From assembly GCF_003076455.1 (NCBI RefSeq), contig NZ_CP020918.1, positions 3,322,001 through 3,386,000 of the forward strand: a stretch of DNA of 64,000 nt, written 5' to 3'. The stretch comes from Flavobacterium faecale. GTDB lineage: Bacteria > Bacteroidota > Bacteroidia > Flavobacteriales > Flavobacteriaceae. The translations under genes and the position numbers were made by a program. Below are positions 18,246-28,704 of this stretch, one piece after another; positions within the stretch are counted from its first letter, which is position 1; every line of letters begins with the position of its first letter. The notes under the pieces were generated by a model. The model saw only the letters and a list, made by a program, of their open reading frames with translations, ran no database searches and was not told the DNA's origin.

Positions 18246-18280
18246 AAAAGCATTTTGATTACTCAAAATGCTTTTTTTAT
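18246..18280. terminator. Bidirectional terminator between YfiT-like and menE genes
   Basis: AAAAGCATTTTGA (18246-18258) pairs with TCAAAATGCTTTT (18263-18275) around a 4-nt loop, with A and T runs on the two sides, so it can end both converging transcripts. Confidence 0.9.
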
Positions 18281-18296
18281 TTAGTAGCTATACTTT

Positions 18297-19343
18297 TTAT
18301 AATTGTGCCAAAATCTCTTTCCTTCTAATTTTACCCGTTTCTGTAACGGCAAATTGTGGAACATAATAAATTTCTTTTGGTTTTTCATATTTATCCAAAA
18401 CTGAAAATATACTCTGATCGAAATTGGTGTCTTCACCTTCTAAAACTAGTATTAACTTTTCACCTAAAGTAGGATCTGCTATACCACCTACAAAAAACTT
18501 AGTATGAACAGCATTGGCAATTTTTTCTTCAATTATTTCTGGTATCAATTTAATTCCGCCACTGTTTACCACATTATCACTTCGTCCTAAGAAAATAAAT
18601 TGTTTTTCGTTTAGAATTTCTACAATATCATTTGTTACAATTTCTTCTAGAGACACGCGTGGAGCATTAATTACTAGGCAATTTTCCTCATTTTGCGAAA
18701 TACTAACTCTTGGCAAAACAGTAAAAGCTTTCTCCCCCACTTTTTTGGCTGCAATATGGGTCATTGTTTCTGTCATTCCATAAGTTTCATAGACCTTTGT
18801 ATTGATTTTCAACAAACTTTTTTCAAGCTCTCTTCCCATTTGGGCTCCCCCGACAATCATTTTCTTAACATTTCGTAATTCATTGATCGAATTTTGGGCT
18901 TGCATGGGTACCATGGCAACAAAATCATATACCGTTTCATTACGTGCCAGTGGTGTTGCAGTAGGCGCTACAAAATCAATTTCTAATCCAAGGATAAAAC
19001 TTCTTACCAGCATCATTTTTCCAGCAATAAAGCGGGTTGGTAAACAATACAAAGCTTTATCTCCAGGGCTTAAAGCAAAGAAATCACCCGTTGCCAAAGC
19101 TGAATTCACCATTCTTTGCTTCTCTGTACGTAAGATTTTCGGTACTCCGGTTGTTCCTGAAGACTCTAGATCGATATAGGTTTTATCATCAAACCAATCC
19201 AATAAAAAATCTCCAATTGATTTTTCAAATTCATCTCCCTCTTTTACCAAAGAATAAGAAACGTGAATCAAATCTTCTCTAGTAAGGTGCACTCCATTTA
19301 ACTTAAAACGATTGTGAACATTTTTGAAAGTAACATTTCTCAT
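18297..19343 (-). CDS. menE: o-Succinylbenzoate-CoA ligase-like AMP-binding enzyme
   Basis: A 348-residue ANL-superfamily ligase, shorter than typical acyl-CoA synthetases, as MenE proteins of Bacteroidota are. Visible motifs are the P-loop ESSGTTGVPKIL, the A5 motif YETYGMTET, the hinge region FIFLGRSDNVVNSGGIKLIPEIIE, and a C-terminal catalytic Lys in ETGKIRRKEIL. It would adenylate o-succinylbenzoate and join it to CoA in menaquinone synthesis. The CPBP protease gene upstream is 27 bp away on the same strand. Other men genes are not in the window. Confidence 0.88.
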   Translation of the reverse strand: MRNVTFKNVHNRFKLNGVHLTREDLIHVSYSLVKEGDEFEKSIGDFLLDWFDDKTYIDLESSGTTGVPKILRTEKQRMVNSALATGDFFALSPGDKALYCLPTRFIAGKMMLVRSFILGLEIDFVAPTATPLARNETVYDFVAMVPMQAQNSINELRNVKKMIVGGAQMGRELEKSLLKINTKVYETYGMTETMTHIAAKKVGEKAFTVLPRVSISQNEENCLVINAPRVSLEEIVTNDIVEILNEKQFIFLGRSDNVVNSGGIKLIPEIIEEKIANAVHTKFFVGGIADPTLGEKLILVLEGEDTNFDQSIFSVLDKYEKPKEIYYVPQFAVTETGKIRRKEILAQL

Positions 19344-19370
19344 TGTAAATAGTTGTGTTTTATTATATAG

Positions 19371-20285
19371 TTAGTGTGTATTTCCTGTCAATTTTTCTTT
19401 CCAATTGGTCCATTGGTACTTACGACTAAAGATAAGTAAAAGTAGCGGGTATATGACCACGACTGGCAAAATAATATCTATTCCTGCTTCTGGTTCCGCA
19501 ATATCCTTAAATATCGAGTTGGTTTGAAAGGCCGACCAATCTGAGGTAACCAACAATGCCGCAATAAGATTGTTTGCGCCATGAAAACCCAGTGCGAGCT
19601 CCATACCGTCATCCATCAAGGTAAGGATTCCCAAAAATAACCCTGTACCTATATAGTAAACCATGATCATGTTTCCCATTTTTGAAACCTCAGGATTAGC
19701 CAAGTGCATTAATCCAAAAATTAATGAGGTAAGCAACAACGGAAACCACCTATTCTTTGACAAATTAGCAAAACCTTGCATCAAATACCCTCTAAAAACG
19801 TACTCTTCCACAGTGGTTTGTATGGGTATTAAAATCGTACCAATGACCAATAACCCTAAAAACGGAATCAAATCAAATTGGAATTCATAATTGGCGGGAT
19901 TTTGATAATAAGAAATCAAAGTAGTAATAACACTTATTACCGCCCATAATCCAAATGAAAAAGCTACACGACTCCAATCTACTTTTGGTCTTGCTGTAGT
20001 TACCGACATAAATGTTTGTTTGTGCAAGTACTTTACCACCAGATAAATCCCAACAATAGCAAAAACAGAAGGAATTAGAATTAAAACCAGGGTCACATTC
20101 GAATCAAAAAAATGCATTAAATCTTGATTGGTGGTTGGATAGGGCTTTTTGTTCTTAAAAACTTCGTAAAAAATAGCACCAATTAAAGGCAGTTGCCCTA
20201 TGAAGGATGCCGAAATGATGGCTAGCGACCCTACAATATATTTCCAAAATTCATTCTCTATTCGAACACCTTGATTTACAAACAT
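19371..20285 (-). CDS. CPBP-family intramembrane glutamic endopeptidase
   Basis: A 304-residue polytopic membrane protein with about seven to eight hydrophobic segments. The protease motif EEYVFRG (E160, E161, R165) is followed by FGLMHLAN and LGFHGANN, which supply the conserved His and Asn residues. This is the ABI/Rce1-like arrangement. Substrates of such bacterial CPBP proteins are mostly unknown. It is upstream of menE and probably co-transcribed. Confidence 0.9.
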   Translation of the reverse strand: MFVNQGVRIENEFWKYIVGSLAIISASFIGQLPLIGAIFYEVFKNKKPYPTTNQDLMHFFDSNVTLVLILIPSVFAIVGIYLVVKYLHKQTFMSVTTARPKVDWSRVAFSFGLWAVISVITTLISYYQNPANYEFQFDLIPFLGLLVIGTILIPIQTTVEEYVFRGYLMQGFANLSKNRWFPLLLTSLIFGLMHLANPEVSKMGNMIMVYYIGTGLFLGILTLMDDGMELALGFHGANNLIAALLVTSDWSAFQTNSIFKDIAEPEAGIDIILPVVVIYPLLLLIFSRKYQWTNWKEKLTGNTH

Positions 20286-20416
20286 TAATTTATAGTTTTA
20301 TTAGGACTAATATAGGATTTCAAATGCTATTTTTGCCGATTCATCTATTTTTTTTCAAAATATTAACCTAATATTTTAAAAGTAATATCCTTATATCACG
20401 TTAAAAACAAACACCT

Positions 20417-20761
20417 ATGACACAAGTATATCATAATCCACGATGTGGAAAATCACGCAATTGTCTAGCTTTTTTAGAAGATAACGCAATTGATTTTGAA
20501 GTCATTAAGTACTTAGAAAATCCTCCTACAGAAAAGGAACTTACGGCCTTATTAGCTAAATTAAACCTAAGTCCTATGGATATTGTAAGACAAAAGGAAA
20601 AGCTTTGGATAGAAAATTTTAAAAATAAATCATTTACAACCGAAGAATTGATTACCATATTGTCGTCTAATCCTATTCTAATCGAAAGGCCGATTGTAAT
20701 TAGGGATAATAAAGCAATCATCGCTAGAGATTTAGAAAAAATTAAAGATTTTATCAAATAA
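20417..20761 (+). CDS. ArsC/Spx-family arsenate reductase-like protein
   Basis: This 114-residue thioredoxin-fold protein has the ArsC active-site Cys in HNPRCGKSRNCLAFLE and the conserved Arg-Pro in IERPIVI, which contacts the oxyanion. Members reduce arsenate with glutaredoxin/glutathione, but many flavobacterial homologues are free-standing and of unproven function. No arsenite pump or ArsR gene is adjacent, so a true arsenic resistance role is uncertain. Confidence 0.88.
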   Translation: MTQVYHNPRCGKSRNCLAFLEDNAIDFEVIKYLENPPTEKELTALLAKLNLSPMDIVRQKEKLWIENFKNKSFTTEELITILSSNPILIERPIVIRDNKAIIARDLEKIKDFIK

Positions 20762-20840
20762 CATTCAACTGTCGTAACTATTTTTTAAACGGACAAAATA
20801 GGACAGACTTAAAGCATGCAAAACAAAAAGCCAACTTAAA

Positions 20841-23339
20841 ATGAAACAGCACTTAAAACACTTTTTCAGTCTACTTGTATTTTTTACATTCTTGACTGCA
20901 TTCGCCCAACAAGGACCTCCACCTGCAAAAATTAAGATTACAGGTAAAGTTATTGAAAAAATATCAAATCAGTCACTAGAGTACGCAACGATCACTTTTG
21001 TCAATCCTAAAAATCCAAAAGGAATTACAGGTGGTATAACCGATCCAAAGGGAGAATTTTCTATAGATATTATTCCTGGAACTTATAACATTAAAGTAGA
21101 ATTCATTTCGTTTAAAGCAATTGAAATCAAAGGTAAACTACTTCAAAAATCAACTAGTCTAGGAACTTTTTCACTAGAGGAGGATGCTGCTCAATTAAAA
21201 GAAGTCGTAATTACCACTGAAAAGTCGTCAGTTGAAATCAAATTAGACAAGAAAATTTACAACGTTGGCCAAGACATGACTGTCAAAGGTGGTACTGCAA
21301 GTGATGTTTTAAACAATGTGCCATCAGTAACCGTAGACACAGATGGAACTGTAAGTCTGCGCGGGAATGATAACGTGCGTATACTTATAGACGGACGCCC
21401 ATCTAATGCGACTAATATTAGTGATGCCTTGCGCTCTATATCTTCTGATGCATTGGACAAAGTTGAAGTAATCACCAATCCATCTGCTAGGTATGATGCT
21501 GAGGGTGGTGCTGGAATTATCAACATTGTTTTGAAAAAAGGAAAAACAAATGGCGTAAATGGATCTGTGGTAGCTACTGTAGGAAATCCAAAAAACCTAG
21601 ACATTTCTACCAACTTAAATTATAAAACAGACCGTTTCAACTTTTTCTCAAACTTTGGATATAATGATAGTAACTCTCCAGGAAAAACTATCACAAATAC
21701 CAATTACTTAAATGAAGACGGATCGTTAAATAAGATTATCAATGAGGTTAACAACCGTAATCGTGAACGTAATGGATTCAATACTTCTTTTGGTATCGAT
21801 TTATTTTTAACACCTTCGATAACTTGGACCAATGGAATAAAATATAGAAACCAAGACGGTAATAATCCAGAAGACGTAAACTTATCCAATTTTGAAGGAA
21901 CAGACTTTTTTGTTCGAAATAGATACAATAGTCAATTTTCAACAGATAAAGACTTTCAGTATACCTCAAATTTTACTAAAAAATTTAAAAAGGACGGTCA
22001 CAAGTTAACCTTAGATTTTTCTACTGCTTCGAGTAGAGATCAAGACGTTACAACTATTGCCGATCAAATAGTTGGAACACCTAGTAGTTTGACAAACGAG
22101 TATAACAATACCAAAGGAAAAGACATTACTAATATATTTCAAGGTGATTATGTATTGCCAATTGGTGAGAACAGTCAATTTGAAGCAGGTTATAAAGGAC
22201 AATTTAAAGTTATTACAACCGATTACGAAATTGGAAAAATTGAAGATAACAACCTCTACGTACCCAATGCAAACTACAGTAATATATTAGAATACAAAGA
22301 AAAAATTAATGCAGTTTATGCTCAATTTGGTTCGAAAATAAATAAATTCTCCTATTTAGCAGGGTTAAGATATGAGGATTCTAATATTAACATCAATCTG
22401 TTGTCTTCGAACAATTTCAACACTAAGAAATATGACAATTTCTTCCCAAGTGCATTCTTGACCTACCAATTGACAGAGCACAATAGTATTTCTCTTAATT
22501 ATAGTAAAAGAATCAATAGACCAAGTTCACGTTTTATTAATCCTGCATCACGATATTCGAGTAATGTAAACATTTTTCAAGGAAACTCTGATTTAAATCC
22601 ATCATTTACGGATGTTTATGAGCTAGGTTATTTGACGAAAATTGGAAAAGCAACTTTGACATCGTCTATCTACTATAATAAAAGTAACTCGGTATTCCAA
22701 TTCATTCGTAGACCAAATGGGGATACGGTAGAATCTGTGGTTGATGGTCAAACAGTGATTACACCAGTAATTCTAACCACGCCAATTAACTTAGCCGATG
22801 AAGATCGATATGGATTTGAATTCAATTTGAATTATTCACCTTTTAAATGGTGGAAGTTAAACAACAACTTGAACTTGTTTAGCAGTAAAGTAAGTGGTTT
22901 TTATAGTTATACCGATATTAATAATGTTGTAGTGGATCAAAATTTTGATCAAAGTACTTTGGGTTGGTTTACGCGATTAACGTCAAAGGTTTCTTTACCG
23001 TATAAAATTGATTGGCAAACAAACGGAATGTATTTTGCACCTCAAAAAAGCATTCAAGGTAAATATTTAAGCATGACCATAGTTAACCTTGCTTTTAGTA
23101 AAGATGTTTTAAAAGAGAAAGCAACGGTTTCTCTAACAGTAAATGATCTTTTTAACAGTGGTAAAAGAAGGTTTGAAACTAATATACCTGGTCAAATCGA
23201 TTCCTTTACTTCGATGCAGTTTAGAGTAAGACAGATCAATCTTTCGTTTACCTATCGTTTCAACAAGAAAAAAGGCGAAGGTGAAAAACCAGGCAAACCG
23301 CAAGGGAATGATAATGAAGGCGGCGATTTCGCTGGATAA
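20841..23339 (+). CDS. Outer-membrane beta-barrel receptor (TonB-dependent type) with carboxypeptidase-like N-domain
   Basis: An 832-residue outer-membrane protein. A signal peptide (MKQHLKHFFSLLVFFTFLTAFAQ) is followed by a CarboxypepD_reg-like beta-sandwich (about 32-115; IKITGKVIEKISNQSLEYATITF). A plug-like domain follows (SDVLNNVPSVTVDTDGTVSLRGNDNVRILIDGRP; VITNPSARYDAEGGAGIINI), and then a long beta barrel. It lacks a SusD partner and differs from SusC in domain order and length, so it is not a polysaccharide porter by context. The C-terminus is a low-complexity Gly/Lys/Glu tail. The substrate is unknown. Confidence 0.88.
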   Translation: MKQHLKHFFSLLVFFTFLTAFAQQGPPPAKIKITGKVIEKISNQSLEYATITFVNPKNPKGITGGITDPKGEFSIDIIPGTYNIKVEFISFKAIEIKGKLLQKSTSLGTFSLEEDAAQLKEVVITTEKSSVEIKLDKKIYNVGQDMTVKGGTASDVLNNVPSVTVDTDGTVSLRGNDNVRILIDGRPSNATNISDALRSISSDALDKVEVITNPSARYDAEGGAGIINIVLKKGKTNGVNGSVVATVGNPKNLDISTNLNYKTDRFNFFSNFGYNDSNSPGKTITNTNYLNEDGSLNKIINEVNNRNRERNGFNTSFGIDLFLTPSITWTNGIKYRNQDGNNPEDVNLSNFEGTDFFVRNRYNSQFSTDKDFQYTSNFTKKFKKDGHKLTLDFSTASSRDQDVTTIADQIVGTPSSLTNEYNNTKGKDITNIFQGDYVLPIGENSQFEAGYKGQFKVITTDYEIGKIEDNNLYVPNANYSNILEYKEKINAVYAQFGSKINKFSYLAGLRYEDSNININLLSSNNFNTKKYDNFFPSAFLTYQLTEHNSISLNYSKRINRPSSRFINPASRYSSNVNIFQGNSDLNPSFTDVYELGYLTKIGKATLTSSIYYNKSNSVFQFIRRPNGDTVESVVDGQTVITPVILTTPINLADEDRYGFEFNLNYSPFKWWKLNNNLNLFSSKVSGFYSYTDINNVVVDQNFDQSTLGWFTRLTSKVSLPYKIDWQTNGMYFAPQKSIQGKYLSMTIVNLAFSKDVLKEKATVSLTVNDLFNSGKRRFETNIPGQIDSFTSMQFRVRQINLSFTYRFNKKKGEGEKPGKPQGNDNEGGDFAG

Positions 23340-23345
23340 AATTTT

Positions 23346-23381
23346 AAAAGCCACTAGGAAACGATTTTCTTAGTGGCTTTT
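23346..23381 (+). terminator. Terminator after outer-membrane receptor gene
   Basis: AAAAGCCACTA and TAGTGGCTTTT form the arms around a 13-nt loop just after the stop codon, with T-richness downstream. Confidence 0.8.
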
Positions 23382-23413
23382 ATATTCAATAGAAATTTAT
23401 AAATAAGGCATAA

Positions 23414-23440
23414 AAAAAGGACTCGCTTGCGAGTCCTTTA
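23414..23440 (-). terminator. Terminator after small membrane protein gene
   Basis: GGACTCGC/GCGAGTCC hairpin with flanking A and T runs. On the minus strand it follows the stop of the 54-residue gene. Confidence 0.8.
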
Positions 23441-23460
23441 TACTTCAAATCAATTTAAAA

Positions 23461-23625
23461 TTAAAGTGATTCTTGTTTCTTTGCTTTCTTTTCTTTGTAC
23501 AATTCATATAATGCACCGCCAATCCAATATTGAACGATACCTACAAGAAAGAACATTAACCAAAAACCTATAGTTAATACGGTTAAGAAAAGTAAAAAGC
23601 CTAAATACTGTGAAAATTCAAACAT
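23461..23625 (-). CDS. Small membrane protein, 54 residues
   Basis: From the ATG at 23625: MFEFSQYLGFLLFLTVLTIG, then a second hydrophobic stretch (FWLMFFLVGIVQYWIGGALYEL) and a Lys/Glu-rich cytoplasmic tail (KEKKAKKQESL). It probably forms one long or two short membrane helices. A TTG-initiated longer form is possible, but the ATG is preferred. It has its own terminator. Function unknown. Confidence 0.7.
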   Translation of the reverse strand: MFEFSQYLGFLLFLTVLTIGFWLMFFLVGIVQYWIGGALYELYKEKKAKKQESL

Positions 23626-23774
23626 GTTTTCCGGAATTTTTGAATGTAGCCACAAATATAGGACTTATATCTTTTGTTGACAATAAAAAAACAAATCAAT
23701 TTACATAAAAAATACATTTTTGTACCTTTATAATATCAAAAGTCATTTTTATAGAAAAATCAATAGATAGAGTT

Positions 23775-25160
23775 ATGAAATTTAGAATAGAAAAAGACAC
23801 ACTTGGAGAGGTTTCCGTACCTGTAGATGCCTATTGGGGTGCCCAAACAGAACGTTCAAAAACAAATTTTAAAATCGGTCCAGCGGCTTCAATGCCCAAA
23901 GAGATCATCACGGGTTTTGCTTATTTAAAAAAAGCAGCGGCTTACACAAATTACGATTTAGGAGTGCTTGCCATAGAAAAGCGAGATGCCATTGCAAAAG
24001 TTTGCGACGAAATAATAAATGGAGGTCTTGCCGATCAGTTTCCTCTAGTAATTTGGCAAACAGGATCAGGAACACAAAGTAATATGAACCTAAATGAGGT
24101 AATTGCTAATCGTGCACAAGTAAATCAGGGGTTGAAAATTGGTGAAGATGCCCCTTTTATCAAAGCAAATGACGATGTTAACAAATCGCAATCCTCCAAT
24201 GACACCTTCCCTACTGCTATGCATATTGCTGCAAAAACCAGTATTATGCAACAAACGATTCCTGCACTTGAAAAACTGAGAGATAGCCTTGAACAAAAAT
24301 CTATGGCTTTTAAAGATGTAGTAAAAATTGGTCGTACACATCTAATGGATGCCACACCACTCACCTTAGGACAGGAGTTTTCGGGTTATGTATCACAGCT
24401 TAATCACGGTATCAAAGCGCTTAAAAATACACTTCCGCATTTGTCTGAAATAGCTTTGGGCGGAACTGCGGTAGGAACTGGACTCAATACGCCAGCGGGC
24501 TATTCAGAATTGGTAGCTCGCTATATTTCTGATTTTACCGGACTTGAATTTGTAACTGCTGAAAATAAATTTGAAGCCCTGGCCGCACATGATGCAATGG
24601 TAGAGTCGCATGGAGCACTTAAACAACTCGCCGTATCTTTGAACAAAATTGCAAATGATATTAGAATGTTAGCCTCTGGACCACGATCTGGAATTGGCGA
24701 AATTATTTTACCCGAAAATGAGCCTGGTTCTTCGATTATGCCTGGGAAAGTTAATCCCACGCAATGCGAAGCGGTAACAATGGTTTGCGCGCAGGTAATA
24801 GGTAATGATGTGGCAATAACGGTTGGAGGTATGCAAGGCCAATATGAGCTCAATGTTTTTAAGCCCATGATTGCGTACAACTTTTTACAATCTGCAGAAC
24901 TACTTGCAGACGCTTGCCATTCGTTTACTATTCATTGTGTAGATGGCATTGTACCCAATTACGATCGCATAACCGAATTGCTCAATAACTCATTAATGCT
25001 AGTTACGGCCTTAAATACAAAAATAGGCTATTATAAGGCGGCCGAAATTGCGCAAACCGCACACAAAAACGGAACAACTTTAAAACAAGAAGCCGTGAGA
25101 TTGGGTTATCTCACAGCAGAAGAATTTGATCTTTGGGTTAAACCCGAAGATATGGTCTAG
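23775..25160 (+). CDS. fumC: Class II fumarate hydratase
   Basis: This 461-residue tetrameric, iron-independent fumarase interconverts fumarate and (S)-malate in the TCA cycle. The family signature [15 protein letters not shown] is intact, as are [19 protein letters not shown] and the catalytic His region [16 protein letters not shown]. The length is standard. It is transcribed alone; the miaE gene converges on it 25 bp away. Confidence 0.96.
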   Translation: MKFRIEKDTLGEVSVPVDAYWGAQTERSKTNFKIGPAASMPKEIITGFAYLKKAAAYTNYDLGVLAIEKRDAIAKVCDEIINGGLADQFPLVIWQTGSGTQSNMNLNEVIANRAQVNQGLKIGEDAPFIKANDDVNKSQSSNDTFPTAMHIAAKTSIMQQTIPALEKLRDSLEQKSMAFKDVVKIGRTHLMDATPLTLGQEFSGYVSQLNHGIKALKNTLPHLSEIALGGTAVGTGLNTPAGYSELVARYISDFTGLEFVTAENKFEALAAHDAMVESHGALKQLAVSLNKIANDIRMLASGPRSGIGEIILPENEPGSSIMPGKVNPTQCEAVTMVCAQVIGNDVAITVGGMQGQYELNVFKPMIAYNFLQSAELLADACHSFTIHCVDGIVPNYDRITELLNNSLMLVTALNTKIGYYKAAEIAQTAHKNGTTLKQEAVRLGYLTAEEFDLWVKPEDMV

Positions 25161-25184
25161 AAAATAATCACGGATAAAACCTTT

Positions 25185-25778
25185 TTATCCGTGAATTGTT
25201 TCTCCTTTTCCGTACTTGGATATTACCGCTTCTTCAAAAGCTAGCCATTCTCTCCAACGTTTTTCAACGTCAATTCCTTTTCCATACTTACGGGCGTAGG
25301 TGATAAAAGTGGTATAATGTCCCGCTTCACTTTCCATTAACTCTCTATAAAAAACAGACAATTCTTCGTCTTTGATATTTTCAGATAATACTTTGAATCG
25401 TTCACAACTACGCGCTTCAATCATGGCTGAGAATAACAATCTTTCGACCAAACCAGAAACTCTGCTCCCATCATTCGATTTTTTCATGTACAGGTACAAC
25501 TCATTCACATAATCATCTTTGCGCTCGCGACCCAATTTCAAGCCACGCTTGATGATGATATTGTGGACCATATCAAAATGCTCAATTTCTTCTTTAGCCA
25601 AAGCCAATAAATCTTTTACCAAATCTTGGTGCTCAGAGTTATGAGTGATGATCGTGATTGCATTGGTAGCGGCTTTCTGTTCGCACCAAGCATGGTCAGT
25701 CAAAATCTCTTCTATATTTTTTTCTACAATATTTACCCATCTAGGGTCTGTAGGTAATTGTAATCGTAATACGCCCAT
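25185..25778 (-). CDS. miaE: tRNA-(ms2io6A)-hydroxylase
   Basis: This 197-residue ferritin-like diiron monooxygenase hydroxylates the isopentenyl group of ms2i6A at tRNA position 37. Iron ligands are visible as paired E...ExxH motifs (LALAKEEIEHFDMVH and MESEAGHYTTF), with the family N-terminus LRLQLPTDPRWV. It lies downstream of glyA on the same strand, with a long hairpin between them, so it may have its own promoter. Confidence 0.9.
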   Translation of the reverse strand: MGVLRLQLPTDPRWVNIVEKNIEEILTDHAWCEQKAATNAITIITHNSEHQDLVKDLLALAKEEIEHFDMVHNIIIKRGLKLGRERKDDYVNELYLYMKKSNDGSRVSGLVERLLFSAMIEARSCERFKVLSENIKDEELSVFYRELMESEAGHYTTFITYARKYGKGIDVEKRWREWLAFEEAVISKYGKGETIHG

Positions 25779-25794
25779 GACAAATTTTGTTTAA

Positions 25795-25862
25795 GGTTTA
25801 AAAAGTTTAAAAGGTTTAAGGTAGTTTAATATTGTTTATAGTTTAAGCCTAGTTTAAAGCTA
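25795..25862. repeat. AGTTTAA-type degenerate repeats upstream of miaE
   Basis: Several copies of (A)GTTTAA(A/G) occur in about 70 bp. The same motif family recurs at 53434-53520 downstream of the first solute-binding-protein gene. Confidence 0.5.
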
Positions 25863-25864
25863 AA

Positions 25865-25914
25865 AAAGTTTAAAGTTTCGAGTCGTCACTGACAACTGCG
25901 AAACTTTAAACTTT
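25865..25914. terminator. Long hairpin between glyA and miaE
   Basis: Exact 16-bp arms AAAGTTTAAAGTTTCG (25865-25880) and CGAAACTTTAAACTTT (25899-25914) surround an 18-nt loop. It lies 43 bp past the glyA stop and could act as its terminator, although no long T-run follows. Confidence 0.65.
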
Positions 25915-25956
25915 AAATAATTCGTTAAATATTTAAACACTTCAACTATAGAAATT

Positions 25957-27231
25957 TTAGTAAACGAAGATTGCTCTTTCGCTCATCATATCATTTACTT
26001 CGTCAGCAACAGCTTCAATAACTGCTTCATCAGTATGGTTGGTAAGTACTCTGTCGATCAATTCAACAATAGTTTCCATATCTGCTTCAACAAGTCCACG
26101 AGTGGTGATTGCAGCAGTACCAACACGAATACCAGAAGTAACAAATGGAGATTTGTCATCAAAAGGAACCATATTTTTATTTACAGTGATCTCAGCTTTT
26201 ACCAAAGCATTTTCAGCATCTTTTCCTGAAATACCTTTGTTTCTAAGGTCAATCAACATCATGTGATTGTCTGTACCTCCTGAGATGATGTCATATCCTC
26301 TTTTTACAAAAGCATCAGCCATAGCGTTTGCATTTTTTTGTAATTGACGAGCATAAGTAAAGAATTCATCTTGCAAAGCTTCACCAAAAGCAACTGCTTT
26401 TGCAGCAATAATGTGCATTAATGGTCCACCTTGATTTCCAGGGAATACTGCTAAATCTAGTAATGAAGACATCATTCTGATTTCACCTTTTGGAGTTTTC
26501 AATCCCCATGGGTTTTCAAAATCTTTCCCCATCAAGATCAATCCACCTCTAGGTCCACGCAATGTTTTGTGTGTTGTAGTAGTAACAATATGACAATGAG
26601 GAATTGGGTCATTCATCAATCCTTTTGCAATTAAACCTGCAGGGTGAGATATATCTGCCATCAAAATAGCACCAACGCTATCAGCAATTACTCTGAAACG
26701 CTCAAAATCCATATCACGAGAGTAAGCCGAAGCACCTGCAATAATTAATTTTGGTTGCTCTTTTGTAGCAATTTCTTGAATTTTATCATAGTTTAAACGA
26801 CCTGTTTCTTTTTCAACACCATAAAAAGTTGGGTTGTAAACACGTCCTGAAAAGTTAACTGGAGAACCGTGAGTTAAGTGACCACCGTGAGATAAGTCAA
26901 ATCCTAAGATTTTATCTCCTGGTTGCAAACAAGCATGAAATACTGATGCATTTGCTTGAGAACCTGAGTGCGGTTGCACGTTTGCGTATACAGCACCAAA
27001 TAATTCTTTCGCTCTGTCAATGGCAATTTGCTCTACGATATCAACAACTTCACAACCACCATAATATCTTTTTCCTGGATACCCTTCGGCATATTTATTT
27101 GTTAAAGCTGAACCAGCAGCTTCCATTACTTCGTCACTTACAAAGTTCTCAGATGCAATAAGTTCTAATCCGTGTACTTGTCTGTCTTGTTCTTCAATAA
27201 TAAGGTCAAAAATTTGTTTGTCGCGTTGCAT
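25957..27231 (-). CDS. glyA: Serine hydroxymethyltransferase
   Basis: This 424-residue PLP enzyme interconverts serine and glycine with tetrahydrofolate, supplying one-carbon units. The PLP-lysine motif [15 protein letters not shown] is present, as are [26 protein letters not shown] (N-terminal signature), [10 protein letters not shown] and [17 protein letters not shown]. The start was moved to the ATG at 27231 ([11 protein letters not shown]), the conserved N-terminus; an upstream in-frame start would add 12 non-conserved residues. Confidence 0.96.
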   Translation of the reverse strand: MQRDKQIFDLIIEEQDRQVHGLELIASENFVSDEVMEAAGSALTNKYAEGYPGKRYYGGCEVVDIVEQIAIDRAKELFGAVYANVQPHSGSQANASVFHACLQPGDKILGFDLSHGGHLTHGSPVNFSGRVYNPTFYGVEKETGRLNYDKIQEIATKEQPKLIIAGASAYSRDMDFERFRVIADSVGAILMADISHPAGLIAKGLMNDPIPHCHIVTTTTHKTLRGPRGGLILMGKDFENPWGLKTPKGEIRMMSSLLDLAVFPGNQGGPLMHIIAAKAVAFGEALQDEFFTYARQLQKNANAMADAFVKRGYDIISGGTDNHMMLIDLRNKGISGKDAENALVKAEITVNKNMVPFDDKSPFVTSGIRVGTAAITTRGLVEADMETIVELIDRVLTNHTDEAVIEAVADEVNDMMSERAIFVY

Positions 27232-27339
27232 TTTTATCAATTTAGTTAATTTACCGCAAAAATACAAAAAAACGTTTGTTCAGTAGCTAGATTATGATAT
27301 ATTTGATATAAAAAATTTCAACAATAAACATTCTTATAT

Positions 27340-28623
27340 ATGCCTATATCTGCTAACGATACCAAAAGAAAATCTTGGCTGACAGTTCACGAAAACAGCG
27401 ACTTTCCAATTCAAAACATTCCTTTCGGGGTTTTTCTTACCAAAGAAAACGTCGTTACTGTAGGAACTCGAATTGGAGACTATGCTATAGATTTGGGGGC
27501 TTTGCAACAAATGAATTATTTCTCTGGTATCGAATTGACCGATGATATGTTCATGCAAGATACTTTAAACGACTTTATTTCTGACGGAAAGAAAACATGG
27601 AGGCTGGTTCGAAATCGAATCGCGGATATTTTTGACGAAAATAATCCAAAGCTGAAAGACAATGACAAGCACAAAGACATTGTAATCTTCAATATAACAG
27701 ATGTAGAAATGCAATTGCCTGTACTAATAGGTGATTATACCGATTTTTATTCTAGTAAAGAACATGCTACCAACATGGGGAAAATGTATCGTGATGAAAC
27801 AAACGCCTTATTACCAAACTGGTCGCATATCCCTGTAGGCTACCATGGTAGAAGCTCTACCATAATACCTTCGGGAATTCCAGTGCACCGTCCTTTGGGG
27901 CAGAGTTTGCCATCAGGTGAGACTACTCCAGCAATAGGCCCTTCACGTTCAGTTGATTTTGAACTTGAAACGGCATTTATTACTACAGATGCGAATATAA
28001 TGGGTGAAATGATTCCGATTAGCGAAGCCGAAGACTATATTTTTGGTATGGTGATGATGAATGACTGGACTTCTAGAGACATCCTAAAATGGGAGTACAT
28101 GCCATTAGGACCCTTTTTATCGAAAAATTTCGCAACCTCTATTTCGCCTTGGATTGTGACCATGGATGCCTTAGAGCCATTTAAAGTTCCTGGACCAAAA
28201 CAATTTCCGAGTCCACTTCCCTATTTGCAACAAAAAGGTAAACACTCTTTTGATATTCATTTGGATGTGGCCATTCAGCCAGAAAATGGTAAAGCAAACG
28301 TGGTGAGTCAAACCAATTTCAAACATTTGTATTGGACTATGAACCAACAACTTGTACACCATGCATCAAGTGGTTGCAGAATCAATTCGGGAGATATGAT
28401 GGGTTCTGGAGCAATTTCTGGACCTACAAAAGAGAACTACGCTTCGATGCTTGAATTGACTTGGGGTGGTAAAAACCCAATAAAATTATCTGATGGTACC
28501 GAACGAAAATTTATAAATGACTACGATACTGTAATCATGACAGGACATTGTAAAAACAGTCAAGTTCGAATTGGTTTTGGTGAAATTTCAAGTAAATTAT
28601 TACCTCCATTCGTTAGAAAATAA
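27340..28623 (+). CDS. fahA: Fumarylacetoacetase
   Basis: This 427-residue full-length fumarylacetoacetase catalyses the last step of tyrosine degradation, splitting fumarylacetoacetate to fumarate and acetoacetate. An N-terminal SH3-like domain (IPFGVFLTKENVVTVGTRIG) precedes the FAH domain with VGDYTDF-like (VLIGDYTDFYSS), PVGYHGRSSTI and WEYMPLGPFLSKNF motifs, which include the Ca2+-binding Asp and Glu residues. It is divergent from glyA and ends in a strong terminator. Its length and N-domain separate it from the short FAH-family hydrolases of sugar-acid pathways. Confidence 0.93.
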   Translation: MPISANDTKRKSWLTVHENSDFPIQNIPFGVFLTKENVVTVGTRIGDYAIDLGALQQMNYFSGIELTDDMFMQDTLNDFISDGKKTWRLVRNRIADIFDENNPKLKDNDKHKDIVIFNITDVEMQLPVLIGDYTDFYSSKEHATNMGKMYRDETNALLPNWSHIPVGYHGRSSTIIPSGIPVHRPLGQSLPSGETTPAIGPSRSVDFELETAFITTDANIMGEMIPISEAEDYIFGMVMMNDWTSRDILKWEYMPLGPFLSKNFATSISPWIVTMDALEPFKVPGPKQFPSPLPYLQQKGKHSFDIHLDVAIQPENGKANVVSQTNFKHLYWTMNQQLVHHASSGCRINSGDMMGSGAISGPTKENYASMLELTWGGKNPIKLSDGTERKFINDYDTVIMTGHCKNSQVRIGFGEISSKLLPPFVRK

Positions 28624-28641
28624 TAGCTTTTAAAGCTAGAT

Positions 28642-28704
28642 AAAAATCGGATTTTGTTGAGAAGCTTTTAGAAAAGTCAATTCAGCAAAATCCGATTTTT
28701 TTTT
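28642..28704 (+). terminator. Terminator after fumarylacetoacetase gene
   Basis: AAAAATCGGATTTTG pairs with CAAAATCCGATTTTT (28686-28700) across a 29-nt loop, followed by Ts. Confidence 0.85.

Noticed and set aside
20841..23339. SusC-type porter for the glycan locus
   Set aside because: There is no SusD partner, its length is below that of SusC proteins, and it lies among housekeeping genes far from the hydrolases.
27340..28623. FAH-family gene as the 2,4-diketo-3-deoxyfuconate hydrolase of the FucP operon
   Set aside because: It is a full-length fumarylacetoacetase with the N-terminal SH3-like domain, on the opposite strand, outside the operator-controlled operon and closed off by its own terminator.
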